64,000 nt of DNA from Heterocephalus glaber (taxonomy: Eukaryota; Chordata; Mammalia; Rodentia; Bathyergidae): the NCBI RefSeq assembly GCF_000247695.1, contig NW_004624742.1, positions 930,678-994,677 on the forward strand, given 5' to 3'. Positions 34,681 to 46,362 of this stretch are shown piece by piece (position 1 is the stretch's first letter; every line of letters begins with the position of its first letter). The position numbers and the translations under genes were made by a program. Below the pieces are notes generated by a model, which saw only the letters and a list, made by a program, of their open reading frames with translations, was not told where the DNA came from and made no database searches.

Positions 34681-34691
34681 TTTAATTTTGA

Positions 34692-34785
34692 GACAGGGTA
34701 CGGTGGTGCATGCCTGGAATCACAGCACTTTGGGAGATGGAGAAAAATCAGAAGCTGAAGCCCAGGCTGAGCAACCTTGATTTTC
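34692..34785 (+). mobile_element. B1 SINE, sense, truncated
   Basis: TACGGTGGTGCATGCCTGGA, ATCACAGCACTTTGGGAG and AAGCCCAGGCTGAGCAACC are a sense B1 head lacking the A-tail. Confidence 0.75.
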
Positions 34786-34789
34786 TTAA

Positions 34790-36330
34790 ACTGATTCTGC
34801 CATTGTTGAGAACTCAGCTCTAAATGAACAGTTGAGAGGTTGAGTTTTCATTCCTGCCTTTAGTTATAAAAAGTCAACACAACTTTAATTTTCATTAGCA
34901 GTTACTTTTTAAAAGTTCTCAAAAGTTTGTTTCTCAATCAAGTGAAATAAAATGAGCCAGAAAGTTTTGATAACTCTAAGAATTGAAAAAGAAAAACTTG
35001 AAAGAGATTTTTGTAGAAGGCAAGAAGGTAAATTATAATAATATCATTGGTTTTTTTAGCTAAATTGCTAATTCGCACAATTTTGTGTTGTGAATAGGAA
35101 GTTAAAGTGATATTAAACATTTATTTGAAGCTAAATGAGATTTCACTGCTTTTGAATAATGAATAGACATAGAAGGAAGTTCATTCGTGTAATTCCCAGA
35201 GGAAGTTTAATTGGGCTTATTTTGTGTCAAGAGATAACTTTTAAGGTTTAATTTTATAATCAGGGTTCCCCAACCAACATTTTTATTTCCCTTTTTGTAG
35301 TTTCCAGAACAACATTATCTCTAAGATTTCTAATAACCTCAAGAAAATAAATCTTAGTTTGTTACATGCACTATCTAACATTTTAGCATCACAATAGACT
35401 TTAGGAATAAGGTTTAGTAATTTTAAAACTCAGTGCCTTGACAGAAAACCACTGGCACTATTAACTTTGAAATCAATGAAGACACTAGAAGAATATTTTA
35501 TCAAAAGAGCTAATGGCTGTTTTCTTTAACCTATGGTTGGAATAATTAAATAGTGTGGCCTTTTCATCTGACACTAAGAATAAAATGAAGAGTCTGAATA
35601 TTTTTATCTGAGTTTTGTACAGAATATCTTTGAGGTTTCAATTTTATTCTTATTTTCTTAAATAGATAGTCTTCATGGCAGGATTGATATGATTCTTATA
35701 ATTTAACATTTATTTTATAGCAGTAACAGATTGAGCTATGCACTGAATATCAGAGTAGGGATAATCCCTTTCCCAGGGGGCATAGTATAAAAACAAGGCA
35801 AACCCAACCTCAATATTAAGAGATAATTATCCATGACCTCAGGCAAAGTTAGAACACTACACAGGTGCTCTGCTGCTTCAAGAGGCATCTTAATAAACAA
35901 AAATGGAGGCGAGAGGGCCCACACCCTGGTGCTGTCATCAAGAATGGTGGTGAAACAACCCCTAAAGCTGAGTTAAAAGGCACAGTTGAGTTGAGCACAA
36001 AGAGAAATGTGTGGACTTGTGGATGTTACTGCTCCTTCTATGAAGTGTTTACTCAGTAATACGATGATTTAAAAGCAGATGTGATTTCCCTAACATTGCT
36101 ATGGTTTCAGCCATCCAGCTACTTTGCTCCTTTGTGATTTTGAATGAATTATCAATAAGAAATACTTCAAACATGTGCAAAAATTCTTTTACATTTAGCA
36201 TTTATGAAACAATGATGTTGATGAAGGGAAAAAGAAAACCACTGCCAATATTTCTCTGAGACTAAACAATAACAAAGTGCCTTCAGGATTCATTTTAATG
36301 AGAAAGACTAGTGTGGCTGCATGGAAATCT
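34790..36330. other. Unique sequence without recognised features
   Basis: No confident repeat. Frames at 35736-35924 and 35865-36059 lie on opposite strands and have no recognised domain. Confidence 0.4.
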
Positions 36331-37150
36331 CGGGACAGGAAGCACACACTAGCAAATTAATTATCGTTTAGCAGCCAAGCAAATGGATGAGGCTTATGGT
36401 GGCACAAAAATGCATATTCTTTTAATCAGCGATATTAGCTTTTCCCTCAAAGGTAACATCAAACTTTAAAATGTATAAGTCACATATATTATGAAAGCTA
36501 TTTCAAAACAACAGGCTTGGTTGGCTTTTCTGGCTACTATTTTCAGGTTAGTGTTTGCAAGAGATTTTCTTGAAGTAAGGCACAACTGATCCCTTAGTCT
36601 TGTCCACGGTCAGAGAACAGGGTTATCATTACCGACAGCATTTTATCTAAGCCTGGCTCTGATCTGTGCTGGAGGAGACATTGACTTTCATGATGGTTTT
36701 ATGGATCAGTGATTCAGGTGGTTTCTCCAGATAGCTCTGCTGGGTTCCTGGGCCCCGTTTGCAAGTCAAAGCTGCATCTCCTCCCCTAGGTGGAATTTCT
36801 CAGTTCAAGGGTTCACTTCTTAGCTGCCTCTAGCTCCTGCAGTTGGCTGGCAGCTGATGGGGGCACCACTGTTAATGCAACCAGAGTCTTCAAAGCGGCA
36901 GGTGATAAGAGACGCTGGGATTTTAACAGCATAATGAATTAATTCACAAACTCACTGAGCACAAATGATAACTTTGGTACAATTTCCAGTTGCAATTAGG
37001 AGGGGACTGCATTGTTTTACAGGATAAAGGTATTAGTCTTGATTCTTGTAATGTAATGTGTAGCATGCTGGTATCTTTGAGGAAAAGCCAGTTTCTGGAT
37101 GTGTGAATTTGCCCGTGACCAACTCCTGAAATGGATGCAAATTAAAATGA
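36330..37150. other. Non-repeat block, candidate conserved non-coding element
   Basis: There is no recognisable repeat over about 800 bp. Homeodomain-like sites are dense: AAATTAATTATCG near 36355, ATGAATTAATTC near 36933 and CAATTAGGAGG near 36994. ATGCAAATTAAAATG near 37134 is an overlapping octamer and homeodomain site. GC-richer patches lie between. Enhancer function is only a hypothesis. Confidence 0.3.
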
Positions 37151-38000
37151 GTGATTTCTGTGATAGTGAAGCGTATTGTAGCATAGCCTCTATCCCCAGG
37201 ATTCCTAAGAGGTAGCTGGCAGAGTCTCAGAATTTCATTTTGCCTGAACTCTTATCCAAAAGCAGCATAACCAACTCTTGTTCAAATGTATCCCAAACTT
37301 TTATTATATTTTGAGCTCACCCAGGCTGAACAAGCAATCTTCATTTTGTACCTCAACCTTCTGACTATTTCAATACTGCCTTCAAAACCAACAAATTCAT
37401 GACAACTTGTAATTTCCAAGTTTATTATGGAAAGGGAGTCACTCATCACACCACCTATTATTTCTGGTGTTTCCCTTAAAAGTGTTTCTAGTAGAAGAAA
37501 TATTATTTTAAATCTCAGAGACAAGTTTTAGAAAAACAAGTCCTACTTTTTTCAGGATTTGATTGGCATTATCAGCAGCATTTTCAAAAGAAAATTGTGA
37601 GTTTACATGTTAATAAATGAACACATAGGCTAATGTCTTTTAAAAAAGTATTTGCTATTATTTTTCTCTTTCAGATTGTTAAACTAAAAGTAATCAATAA
37701 AATCTATTGTTATATGTAGAATGCTGATAAGTACTAGTCATACATAGCTAATTAAAATACTACTTGATGATAATAGAGGTGATAGATATAATAATAAACT
37801 ACTCTTTCAGATGACTGACTTACAATGAAATGATATATTCATTCAATACAATGAATATTCAATGTAATTTAATAAATATTCATTGGACACCTGTGCTAGG
37901 CCCTAGGGATATTAAGATGAGAAAGATTCAGCATTGGTTACTTACTATGCTTTGTTCTGAAATATTCTCTGCCCTTTCTATATAAGAGGATTTTACTTTC
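37150..38000. other. Unique AT-rich sequence
   Basis: Contains a short stretch near 37860-37925 (AATAAATATTCATTGGACAC, then TGTGCTAGGCCCTAGGGAT) of the same old repeat type as 18665-18850. Otherwise nothing recognised. Confidence 0.4.
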
Positions 38001-38004
38001 CCAC

Positions 38005-38395
38005 CTATGGTCATGTAACTTCTAGTGTATCCTGTGGGAGAGGAAATACTTCTCTATTCTGGGCCATGGGACTGACTTTAGTCATTGGCTCACCAGTGAA
38101 CATGACTCATGCTCCACCTAAGGAAAAGGTTTAAGAGGCATTGAATGTTTTTGTCAGCACCCTCACTTTTTTCTTTCTGCTGTGAGAATGGTGTATCTCA
38201 AAGAGGAGCTACTGCTAAGGAAAAATATAACCTTCACTCTACTCTGAGTCCTGCAAACAGAAGATCTAACTAAGCCCCAACAGCTGACTACAGCTGCCAA
38301 TGTGTTACATGTTCATTATTTTAAGCCACTTGGATTTAGGAAGTTGCTTTTTCATCATGGTGAAGCTAGCTATGACATTTTGCATAATGTTAGAC
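38005..38395 (+). mobile_element. MLT1-like MaLR LTR, sense
   Basis: GGTCATGTAACTTCTAGTG, GACTTTAGTCATTGGCTCAC, AAGGTTTAAGAGGCATTGA, TTCTTTCTGCTGTGAGAATG and TTATTTTAAGCCACTTGGAT are in the order of MLT1-class LTRs (ggccatgtgac, ggccaatggga, ttttaagccact). Confidence 0.55.
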
Positions 38396-39164
38396 CATAG
38401 GACATTAATCCTAAGGCATTAAAAATTCTCATATGCTGCTTAGAAATGTATGACCAGAAAAGAACTAGTTGTGGTCCAAGAATCCGACAAGCTGAAGTTA
38501 TATAATGGTTTTGAGATAGACTACAAGCTGGTTATATCTGGGTTATTCTGATGAGATTTGGATACTGAGAAATTTTAGAGAATTGTGTGACTAACTCTAT
38601 TGAGTGTTTAGGTCACCAAAAGGAATAACTCCGTCATAATTGATTCTTTCTAGATTTACCAACCGGGCCCAAGTTGATTAGTAGTTCATAGTCAAAGCTG
38701 CCATGCTTTATCCATTGGAATGAAAATGAGGGCTCCTTTCAGGACAGTTAACTTGTCAGGGTTATCCAGCCATCCCTAATATCTCTCAATGCTTCTTAAT
38801 AAATGTTAGACATCAACAGACATTTGCATCTCTCTTTCTCTTCCCAGGGTGTATGTTAATGTGGATAGAGAAAGGTCCTGTCTGATCATTTTGTGTGTTG
38901 TAGTAAAAGTGAGTTAGAGCATGCACACATGCATGCATGGGAGAGAGAGAAATTACAAATTTTGAGAGCTCTCTTATGCAACTGAACATTACAGATATCA
39001 AGTGAAAACTCATATTGTGAAAAAAACCCCCTAAAAAGCCAAGATCATTGACCACATTTATTTTTGTTGATTCCAATTATGATATGTCTTCCTATACCAC
39101 CTTTGCCAACTGTCTTTCTTTGGGCTTTGGTACCAGGAGGCATGCTGTAGTGGATGTTATCAGT

Positions 39165-39432
39165 TTACCCCTGTGTTTGGTCTCCTCTCCTCCCTGAGAA
39201 CACAGCTGACTGCATTTCCCTCTCCCTTTGTGGTTGTTTAGGTCAGGTGAGGGGCTCTGGTCAATGGGCCTGGATGGAAGCGATGTATGTCACTTACACA
39301 TTGTGAAAGACCAGCATCACCCGGGAAATCTGGACAGGTCCCTGCCTTCCCTTTGGACCTGCAAATGACTTTTGTGACTACAAGGTGAGTTTATACCCAT
39401 TATTTGTTACTGTAGCATAGTGTAGGCCAATG
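39165..39432 (+). mobile_element. MLT1-like MaLR LTR, sense, partial
   Basis: GAACACAGCTGACTGCATTT, GGTCAATGGGCCTGGATGG and GAAGCGATGTATGTCACTT, and the end ATTTGTTACTGTAGCATAG TG, follow MLT1-type order and the usual gttactgcagcatag end. Confidence 0.5.
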
Positions 39433-39489
39433 TACAGTTTCTGAATACTCCACATTCTTCATTGAAATTAGCTCTCTTTATCTTCCAAA

Positions 39490-39562
39490 GTTTGTCCTTC
39501 CTTTCCTTCTTGTCTTCTTCCTCTCTACCTTTCTTTCTTTCTTCCTTCCTTTTTCCTTATTC
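39490..39562. repeat. CTTT/CCTT pyrimidine repeat
   Basis: TTTCTTTCTTTCTTCCTTCC and similar runs. The 98-codon minus frame at 39478-39774 ends in the lysine/arginine-rich reverse of this tract and is an artefact. Confidence 0.8.
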
Positions 39563-39889
39563 CAAACAACATACTTATGGAACATGAAGCACACACCATG
39601 GTCTGTTCTGGGATTATAATGATCAAGATAGAGATAAAATGCTGATATTATGGATTTGTAGAGGAATGAGAGTAAGTAGTACTTTAAACTTTCTTTTATC
39701 CTGAAGCAGGGTAAAAGCCTTTTATTCTTGTCTTCTACACTTTCCACTCTGTTTGTTTTAACAACCTTACTCAATTTCCAACAAAATTGTCATTAAAAGT
39801 TACTTACTTAGGATACACTTTCTTTTTAGGATAGATATATCAAAAATAGAAGCCATGAGAAACCAGAGCTTCCTCTGCTACATTCTACC

Positions 39890-40060
39890 AATCTCATTCA
39901 ATAAGAACACTGTAAGCTAGGTCTTATTATTTTATACCTGTCTTGTAGATAAAGAAACTGTCCTCCAGAGAAGTAAATGATGTGACCCAAATCAGACAGA
40001 CAGTAGGAGAATTAGGCTTCCATCTTGAGCTGTTTCTTGCTAACATCTTAGTGTTAAAAT
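39890..40060 (-). mobile_element. MIR SINE, antisense, degraded
   Basis: TAGGTCTTATTATTTTATAC, GTAGATAAAGAAACTGTCC and AATGATGTGACCCAAATCAG follow the antisense MIR core. Confidence 0.5.
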
Positions 40061-40539
40061 ACTAAGCTATTCCAAAGGGGTAAAGTTTGATTCTCTGGAG
40101 AGTGTGAGGCAAACCTGTATTATTATTATTAATACACAGTTCTGTCAAAATTTGAGATGCCTTTCCTCTTTAGGCAAAAATTGGTGGTTTAAGGTTTGAT
40201 CATAAAATGTTTTCAACAGCTTAGGATGAGGTCTGAAACAACGTCAACTTAGTATTTCTGCTACTCATAGTGCTTTTGTGCCTACTGCAGGAGGGACTCC
40301 TCATCTGTGTGGACAGCCTCATGGATCAACCATGTGGCTTACGTGGTGCTGGCCCTGGCCATGTGGGGTTTGTGTCACGGTCCTCAATCAAACCTTTGTG
40401 AAGATAGTATTTCCATCAGAGGAAGGGTCAGTTAAATCTGTGAACCCATGATGACATTAATGATAATTTTAAAAAATATTATTATTTGGAATAAAAGGGT
40501 AGAACTTTTCCCTAATTGCTTATGGCTTTTTCCCCCCTC

Positions 40540-40870
40540 TAAATGAGCAAGCAGTGTTTTGAGTCAAATCAAGTTTCAGTAAGCACTGCCAAAATTGGTA
40601 CAATCTGCCTCTTTGCTGATACACAGCTTATCTCATTGAAAGGGGCATAGACAACTTTGGCATTCTGGCTGCCGAACATTGGATAATAGTGACTGTTAGC
40701 CTCACTCGCCTCCCCAGAGTAGTGAGCGCAGTGTTCCCAGGCCATTTAGGGGAACTCTGCCCTCTTGCGTTGGTTCCCTGACAGCAGCAGTGTCTGGAGG
40801 TGTGGATCACTGATCCCATGGTCAGAACAGTGGAGCATATATTAAAGATGCAAATGCCAAGTCTTGTTGC
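40540..40870. other. GC-elevated unclassified block with CpGs
   Basis: Between AT-rich flanks, this stretch is clearly richer in G and C and keeps several CpGs (GCCGAACATT, CACTCGCC, GAGCGCAG, TTGCGTTGG). A minus-strand frame of 63 codons (40628-40819) has no recognised domain. No repeat family was recognised. It could be a conserved element or an old unrecognised repeat. Confidence 0.3.
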
Positions 40871-43285
40871 AGACTGATTCCATCGAAGTCTCTGGAGATA
40901 GGACTGGCACTGAGCATTTAACAGGCTTTAACAACGCTTTTCTTACCAGCACTGGCTTTGAGCATCAGTGCATTGGGTCTGAGAGTCTTCTTTCACTTGG
41001 TTCCCACCAAAGGCCCTGCTTTCACAAGGGACACACATTTTGGCCTTTTATTACTGTCCTCCATCCTCCCCTGCCCTGCTTTGCAGCAACCTTACAGAAT
41101 TCCCAACAGGCTTGGTATAAAAATAACCTTCATAGGAAGGAATAAACACTTTCTTTTTAGGGTAGATATCAAAAATAGGACCTTTGAGAAACTACAGCTT
41201 TCTCAGTTGCTTCCTTTATGCATTTTCAAATAAAATCTTCCTTGAAAGAAATTCACATAGAGATGAACAAACTTCTATTTAAGGAATTTCACAAGGTAGG
41301 TGTGCTGCCTTGTGCACCCGTATTACCTTAAGCAGCACCTGCAAGATTCCAAATGGCATTTCATTACTGTATTTTATTTTCTGGATTTCCTTTCCTTGGA
41401 ACAAATTTTTCCTTTTCTACCTCTTCCCCACACACCCTGTCTATATTTATTTTAAGCAAATATTTATATTTGGAGCTGAAAGTCTTCTCAGACCATTTGA
41501 GAAGCCCATGACTCAGAAAGATCAGTAAGGGGTGGGAGGAGAAGCAAGACTCCCTGGTGCATTTGAGGAATACTGGGTTTGCCAGAAGAAATGTAATGAT
41601 TGGAACTCACATTCCTGTGAGAGGCTCAGCAAGAAAATATCATTTCTAATGTACAGTGGCTAAATTACCCGAAGTTAAAGTGGGGAAAAAAAATCTTTTT
41701 CTTGCTGTAGCAAGCTATAGAGGCTATGAATTATTTTATTGAGCAGTGTTAAGTGCTTTCCTGTTAGAAAACGAGGGACTTATTAATTATTTTAAGTTTG
41801 AAGTAATTAAGCCAGGCGCTGTCAGAGGGACTTGGTTTTCTCAGCAGGAGGCTGGATTGTTTCAGCAGAGTGAAGGATTTTCCTAGTCCCCTATGCTGGG
41901 CTACAGGTGAGCCAGTTGGTAAATATGCAACACCTTTTAATTACTCCTCATTGCAAGCTGTAGCTTGTCTTAGGAGTTACTTGATCATTTGTTGCTCTCT
42001 CACCAAAAAGAAGACAGACATTGGTAAATTTGCCTTGGAAGGGGGAATGTGGTAGGGGAGGAGGAGGGCCTGACTTTTCTGGAAGCAGGGAAATGAACAC
42101 TGTAGGAGGTGCTTCTTTCCCATATTATTTCATGGCTGGCATATAACTATTTACCACACATTCTGGACAGAGTCTCAGTTCAGCTAGTGGAGTGGCTGCA
42201 GCAATGTCAGTAGTGCCAGGCAAAAAATATTTTGTTTCAGGCCCAGTCATGGTGGATGGTGGGAAGACTGAGAAGCCTTCCCTATTTACTTTCTTTCTTG
42301 GCTTTTCCTATAAACTGTTTTAGCCACCCACTGCCCAAGTAGGTGCTAGGTACTTACACAACTGTGAACTTTTGAGTTCACATTTGCTTGCAAGAAAATA
42401 GGAAAAAAACAGGGAAAGAAGGGGCTAAAGAGAAAAAGTTTGCATCTGAAGAAATAGACTTCTGCATAGCTATAAAAGTGTTCCAAGTTATTTATTTTAA
42501 GAGGCTAAAATTCAAAGGTCCCCTTTTCTTAATCATAATTTCTGACCTTTCGTCCCATCAGTATGCTAAGGGTGAGAACACACTTGCTTTTGGCAATCTT
42601 ACTTAATGCCCCCCATCCCAGCCACTGGCATATTCCACTTCAAGTTAGTGTTCCTGCAACAACCCTGTGCAACAAAGTGTATTTGCATGTTTCTAGGGTT
42701 GCAGAATGCTGCCCCTTTGTCTCCTATCCACCAGTGCTTGGGAAATTTTCTTCCCTGGCCTCAAAACTTCCTTGTACTTTCTGATCGATAATAACTAACT
42801 CAATAATGGCATTTGTGCAAATTTATTTATCCAATCGCATGTGTATTTAACCAGTAATAACTGACTGCCTACTTTATACCTGGTAGAAACAGTGCATAAG
42901 ACCAGTATAGTCCCTCCTGCTGGAACTTACCTTCTAAGGTGAGAGAAATCCTTCCTGGCACTCATATGTAGAGAACTTGAATGTTTGTTCCAAATTTAGA
43001 GCAACAAGGAATATATTAACTGCTTAAGAAGTTCACTTAATTTCAAATTGAACCCTTATTTTCTGGGCTGGTGGAAATTCAATCTAGGTTTTTTTTTTTA
43101 AAAAAGGTATATACAGTTTATACATAGGAATAGGAAAGCAGACTAGGTTCCTACATCCCCTATAGGAAGATTGCTTCTTACAACACATAAATAATTTAGT
43201 AGCCAATGTGAAGTGGAGAGGGCAAGGGTACAACATGAAAGGGGAACATTCTGGAGTCTCCTGGCTCAGATTGCTCATGGGCTGG
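40870..43285. other. Mostly unique sequence
   Basis: Overlapping plus-strand frames at 40864-41233 and 42563-42791 have no recognised domains. A short piece near 42850-42960 (ACTGCCTACTTTATACCTGG, TCCCTCCTGCTGGAACTTAC) resembles the old repeat at 18665. Otherwise nothing recognised. Confidence 0.4.
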
Positions 43286-43294
43286 CTACCCCCT

Positions 43295-43812
43295 TGTAGG
43301 GAACAGGGGAAGGGGACATTACCAGAACCTCTGCAGTAAGTCCTAGTCTTCTGCGAGCCATGGCAGCACATGGAAAATTACAGGAAAGGTAGACAAATGA
43401 GACTGAGAAGAAGCTGAGCTTTGGGTCTGATCAGTGCTGCTCTGGGCAGCAAAGACAAAAATCCCCCTAGCTTGCAGCACCTTTTATTCAGTACATGGGG
43501 AAACAAATGTAACAAGTGAAATGCAGAGTTCAGTACTTCACATTGGGATAAACAAGGTGTAACAAAAGACTGGGGGGCAATGGAAATCTAAGAACAATGA
43601 GGAACTATGCAAATGAAGATTTGGTTCCTCCCTGGCTCCCGGAGGTGTGGTCTTATCCTGGAGATTACAGCATGCAGGATCACTGAGCTCTCAGTTGTGA
43701 CCCAAGGCCAAAAGGCAATTATGTCTGGAATGTCAATAGCTGGCCTGTAGGCTGGAGAACTAGGCCTACTCAAATGATTTTTCCCTAGAATTATGTAGCA
43801 TTGCTCCCAACA
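43295..43812 (-). mobile_element. Solo ERVK-type LTR, antisense, with 6-bp duplication
   Basis: On the minus strand the element begins TGTTGGGAGCAATGC (right edge at 43812) and ends CCCTGTTCCCTACA (left edge at 43295). The ends form an inverted repeat, TGTTGGGAGC against TGTAGGGAAC, 8 of 10 matching. A polyadenylation signal AATAAA lies at 43483-43488 (minus), and TCTTCATTTGCATAG upstream resembles ERVK U3 sequence. Exact 6-bp duplications CCCCCT flank it at 43289-43294 and 43813-43818. A 6-bp duplication and the TGTTGGGAGC start fit rodent IAP-like ERVK elements. Minus frames at 43084-43371 and 43588-43935 are inside or across the LTR and are not genes. Confidence 0.8.
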
Positions 43813-43965
43813 CCCCCTTGCTCCCCTTCTTCCAGTTACCTTCAGGCTCATCCTTGGTCTATCTGGTTGTTCATCATCTTCAAGAGAGCAGCAAGGGGCA
43901 TGGTCAGTGAAGGCAATGGCCACGGTATTCAGCAAGGCATGGGAAGGAAGCAGGCTTGGAGCTAG

Positions 43966-44411
43966 TGTAAGACCCAGGTGAGATTTAGCATAAATAACGC
44001 CATCTTTTTACAGGCCCTCCATCTTGTCCCTGTGGGTTTTGGGTTCACTAAAGGACACAGAGTTCCCGGAATGTACTTGTTTATCTGTTAAGACACCATG
44101 GAATGTACCATTGTTTCTGTGTAAAGAACATCCTGTTAGATAAGTAAAGAACATTTGCAAACTCCCCTAACCGTCCCCTAACCAATTCCACTTCTGTAGT
44201 TCTGCTTGCTAAACTCCCCTGCAGCCCCTATAAAACCTTCCAACCCCCTGAGTTTGGGACCTCTCTAAGCTTGCTGCTTGGAGGGTGCCATCTGGCCAGA
44301 CTAATAAAGGCCTGTTTTTTCACTATCTCAATCTGTCCGATGTGTTTCCTCCCGGGTGATCCTCACTGCAGCCAGCTCCTCGGAGCGTTTGGTAAGGCCC
44401 TCGGTCTTACA
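43966..44411 (+). mobile_element. Solo ERV1 (gammaretrovirus-like) LTR with 4-bp duplication
   Basis: The 446-bp element starts TGTAAGACCC and ends GGTCTTACA, a perfect 8-bp terminal inverted repeat (TGTAAGAC/GTCTTACA). It has a TATA box CCTATAAAACC at 44229-44235, polyadenylation signal AATAAA at 44303-44308 and a CpG-containing U5-like end. Exact 4-bp duplications CTAG flank it at 43962-43965 and 44412-44415, the size typical of gammaretroviral integration. The intact ends suggest a relatively young insertion. It is a solo LTR, so no viral gene remains here. Confidence 0.9.
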
Positions 44412-44459
44412 CTAGGAGCTGAGAGAATAATAGTGTGTGGGCTCTGAGGAACCCTTGCC

Positions 44460-44815
44460 TTGAGGAGGGCTTTATCCTTAACCCCAGGCCCAGCTTCTGC
44501 CTCCAACACCTACAGCAGGTCCTCTTCTACTATGTCTACTGAAGTTGATGCAATTGGTGACATGCAGGTGGGGAGCTGTTGGAGCAATGAGGAAGGAAAC
44601 ATTGAGCAGCAGAAGAGCAGGAGCAGAGGCAAGAGCATACTTCAGAAACAGTGAGACTGAAAGGACAGCAAAGGATGAAGACAGGAGAGGGAACATCCTT
44701 GAGTAAAGCCACAAAAGGATGAAAAGGTATTTGATAATTGGATGACTACTCAAGAACTCCCATCCCAAGCCACAAATAACCAGATGGGTCCAGAGTACAC
44801 AATTCATTATCAATG
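44460..44815. other. Unclassified stretch with a 111-codon minus frame
   Basis: Frames on both strands overlap (44460-44654 plus, 44478-44813 minus). Neither shows a known domain, and it is not called as a gene. Confidence 0.3.
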
Positions 44816-44903
44816 ATTACTGTGTTATTTTTATTTCTGTATAAGCACACACAAAAAACACTATAATTGTAGTAGGAAATCATGTGTTGTTCAATGTGGT
44901 AGG

Positions 44904-44991
44904 TTTTTCTTTTTCTTTTTTGGCACCAGGGATCAAACTCAGGACCTTGCACTTGTGAAGCAGGCGGCAGAACCACTGAGCTAAATCCCTG
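44904..44991 (-). mobile_element. ID-type SINE, antisense
   Basis: T-rich tail, GGCACCAGGGATCAAACTCA and CACTGAGCTAAATCCCTG show the antisense B and A boxes. Confidence 0.9.
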
Positions 44992-45152
44992 AATGTAAAT
45001 AAGTATAGCCATCAAATTTCCTGGCAAAATTTATGAGGCCCACAACTCTAGGTTATATAGTCCTATTTTAAATGTTTGAAAACCACCCTTATTGCTTTGA
45101 AAGGCAGGAAAAACATGCAGTTTTTTTTCTTCAGAGATCAAAATTGGTTTAT

Positions 45153-45247
45153 CTTTTTTTTTCTTTTTGTGGTACTGAGGATCATCGAACTCAGGACCTT
45201 GTACTTGGGAGGCAGGCGTGGTGCCACTGAGCTATTTCCCTGACCCT
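45153..45247 (-). mobile_element. ID-type SINE, antisense
   Basis: T-rich tail, GGTACTGAGGATCATCGAAC (with a 3-bp insertion) and CACTGAGCTATTTCCCTGAC. It lies 160 bp from the previous copy in the same orientation. Confidence 0.85.
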
Positions 45248-45748
45248 AGGTTATTATTTCTGTTACCTTTTATGTAATGTTCAAATTTTGAAAAATTATT
45301 TAGCATGCCTTCCCCAAATAATTTATTTAAATTATATTCACCTCAAATTTAAAGCTTCTTATTTTTATTTTTCCTGCCTAAAACACAGATAAAACTGCCA
45401 CTATGTATTGGTAATGGAACCCTGCTTTATGGTATTACCCATTGACTGTGATTCATACAAGTGACCACCAATACATTTTTTTGGTCATGGTTTCAATTCA
45501 AATTCTTTGGCCTCTTTGGTCATAGATTTAACACTCATAGCCAAACCAGCTATACTCAGAATTAGGCTCTGAATATAAGCATTTTTCTGGTTAAGCTTTC
45601 TAAGAGCTTATAAAGGTTTTAATAGAAAGAATAATATCAACATTGTACAGTTTTATGGAAGTTTAGAGCATGTTTGGAGATAATGCTGCCTATTAGAAGT
45701 ATTTACATGTCTCACAAAGTTGTTGATGAAGAGTTTATGGAGGTTTTC

Positions 45749-45862
45749 ATCTATCTATCTATCTACCTATCTATCTATCTATCTATCTATCATCTATCTA
45801 TCATCTGTCTATCTATCTATCTGTCCATCCATCCATCTATCCATCTATCCATCTATCTATCT
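45749..45862. repeat. (CTAT)n compound microsatellite
   Basis: ATCT repeats with CATC, CTGT and CCAT variants over 114 bp. The overlapping frames 45674-45871 and 45720-45947 are artefacts of the repeat. Confidence 0.95.
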
Positions 45863-45930
45863 TGGGACTGAACCCATGTCCTCCTGCATACAAGACAATA
45901 GCTTTATGACCGAACTACATCTCCAGCCCC
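45863..45930 (-). mobile_element. tRNA-derived SINE, antisense, with the microsatellite as its tail
   Basis: GGGACTGAACCCATGTCCTC and CGAACTACATCTCCAGCCCC are a worn antisense B box and head. The CTAT microsatellite directly abuts the side where the A-tail should be. Confidence 0.65.
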
Positions 45931-46362
45931 AGTTTATGGATTTTTAAATGTTCATTGTAGTAAATCTTTGCTGAGACATACTGTGTGCAAACTTTCACAA
46001 GCAGGTTCATGAAATCAGTTATAAACACCAAGTAAAAAAAAGTTAAAATAAAAGTTATTTTCTATTTGATATGTTTTGAAGTGATTTCTCATTTTTCAAG
46101 TATATTTATGAAATGTACACCTTTTGCAATGTCACAATTTAATTCAGAATAGTCATTTGATTTTGCTTACTTAGCCATGGGGAGATGCTCACAGTCATCG
46201 TGCATGCTTGAGGAAATTTGTCTTTGTTGGGCTTTCCCAAAAACAGTGAACTGAAATGTGAAACAAACTCATGCCCTATTTTCTTGCCTTTCCATTAGGA
46301 CCTTCTGTTTTCTTATTTAATTTTTTTATAAGTCTATGTGTTATTATTCATACCATAAAACA

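Noticed and set aside
43361..43812. Alternative left edge for the ERVK-type LTR at 43361
   Set aside because: A TG start and a primer-site-like flank suggested it, but only the edge at 43295 gives an exact 6-bp target duplication and matching inverted termini.
43588..43935. 115-codon minus-strand frame
   Set aside because: It runs across the edge of the solo ERVK-type LTR (43812) into flanking DNA, so it is a chance frame.
44478..44813. 111-codon minus-strand frame
   Set aside because: No domain and an overlapping frame on the other strand. Sequence composition alone can explain it.
45674..45947. Ile/Tyr/Leu/Ser-repeat protein
   Set aside because: It is the translation of the CTAT microsatellite.
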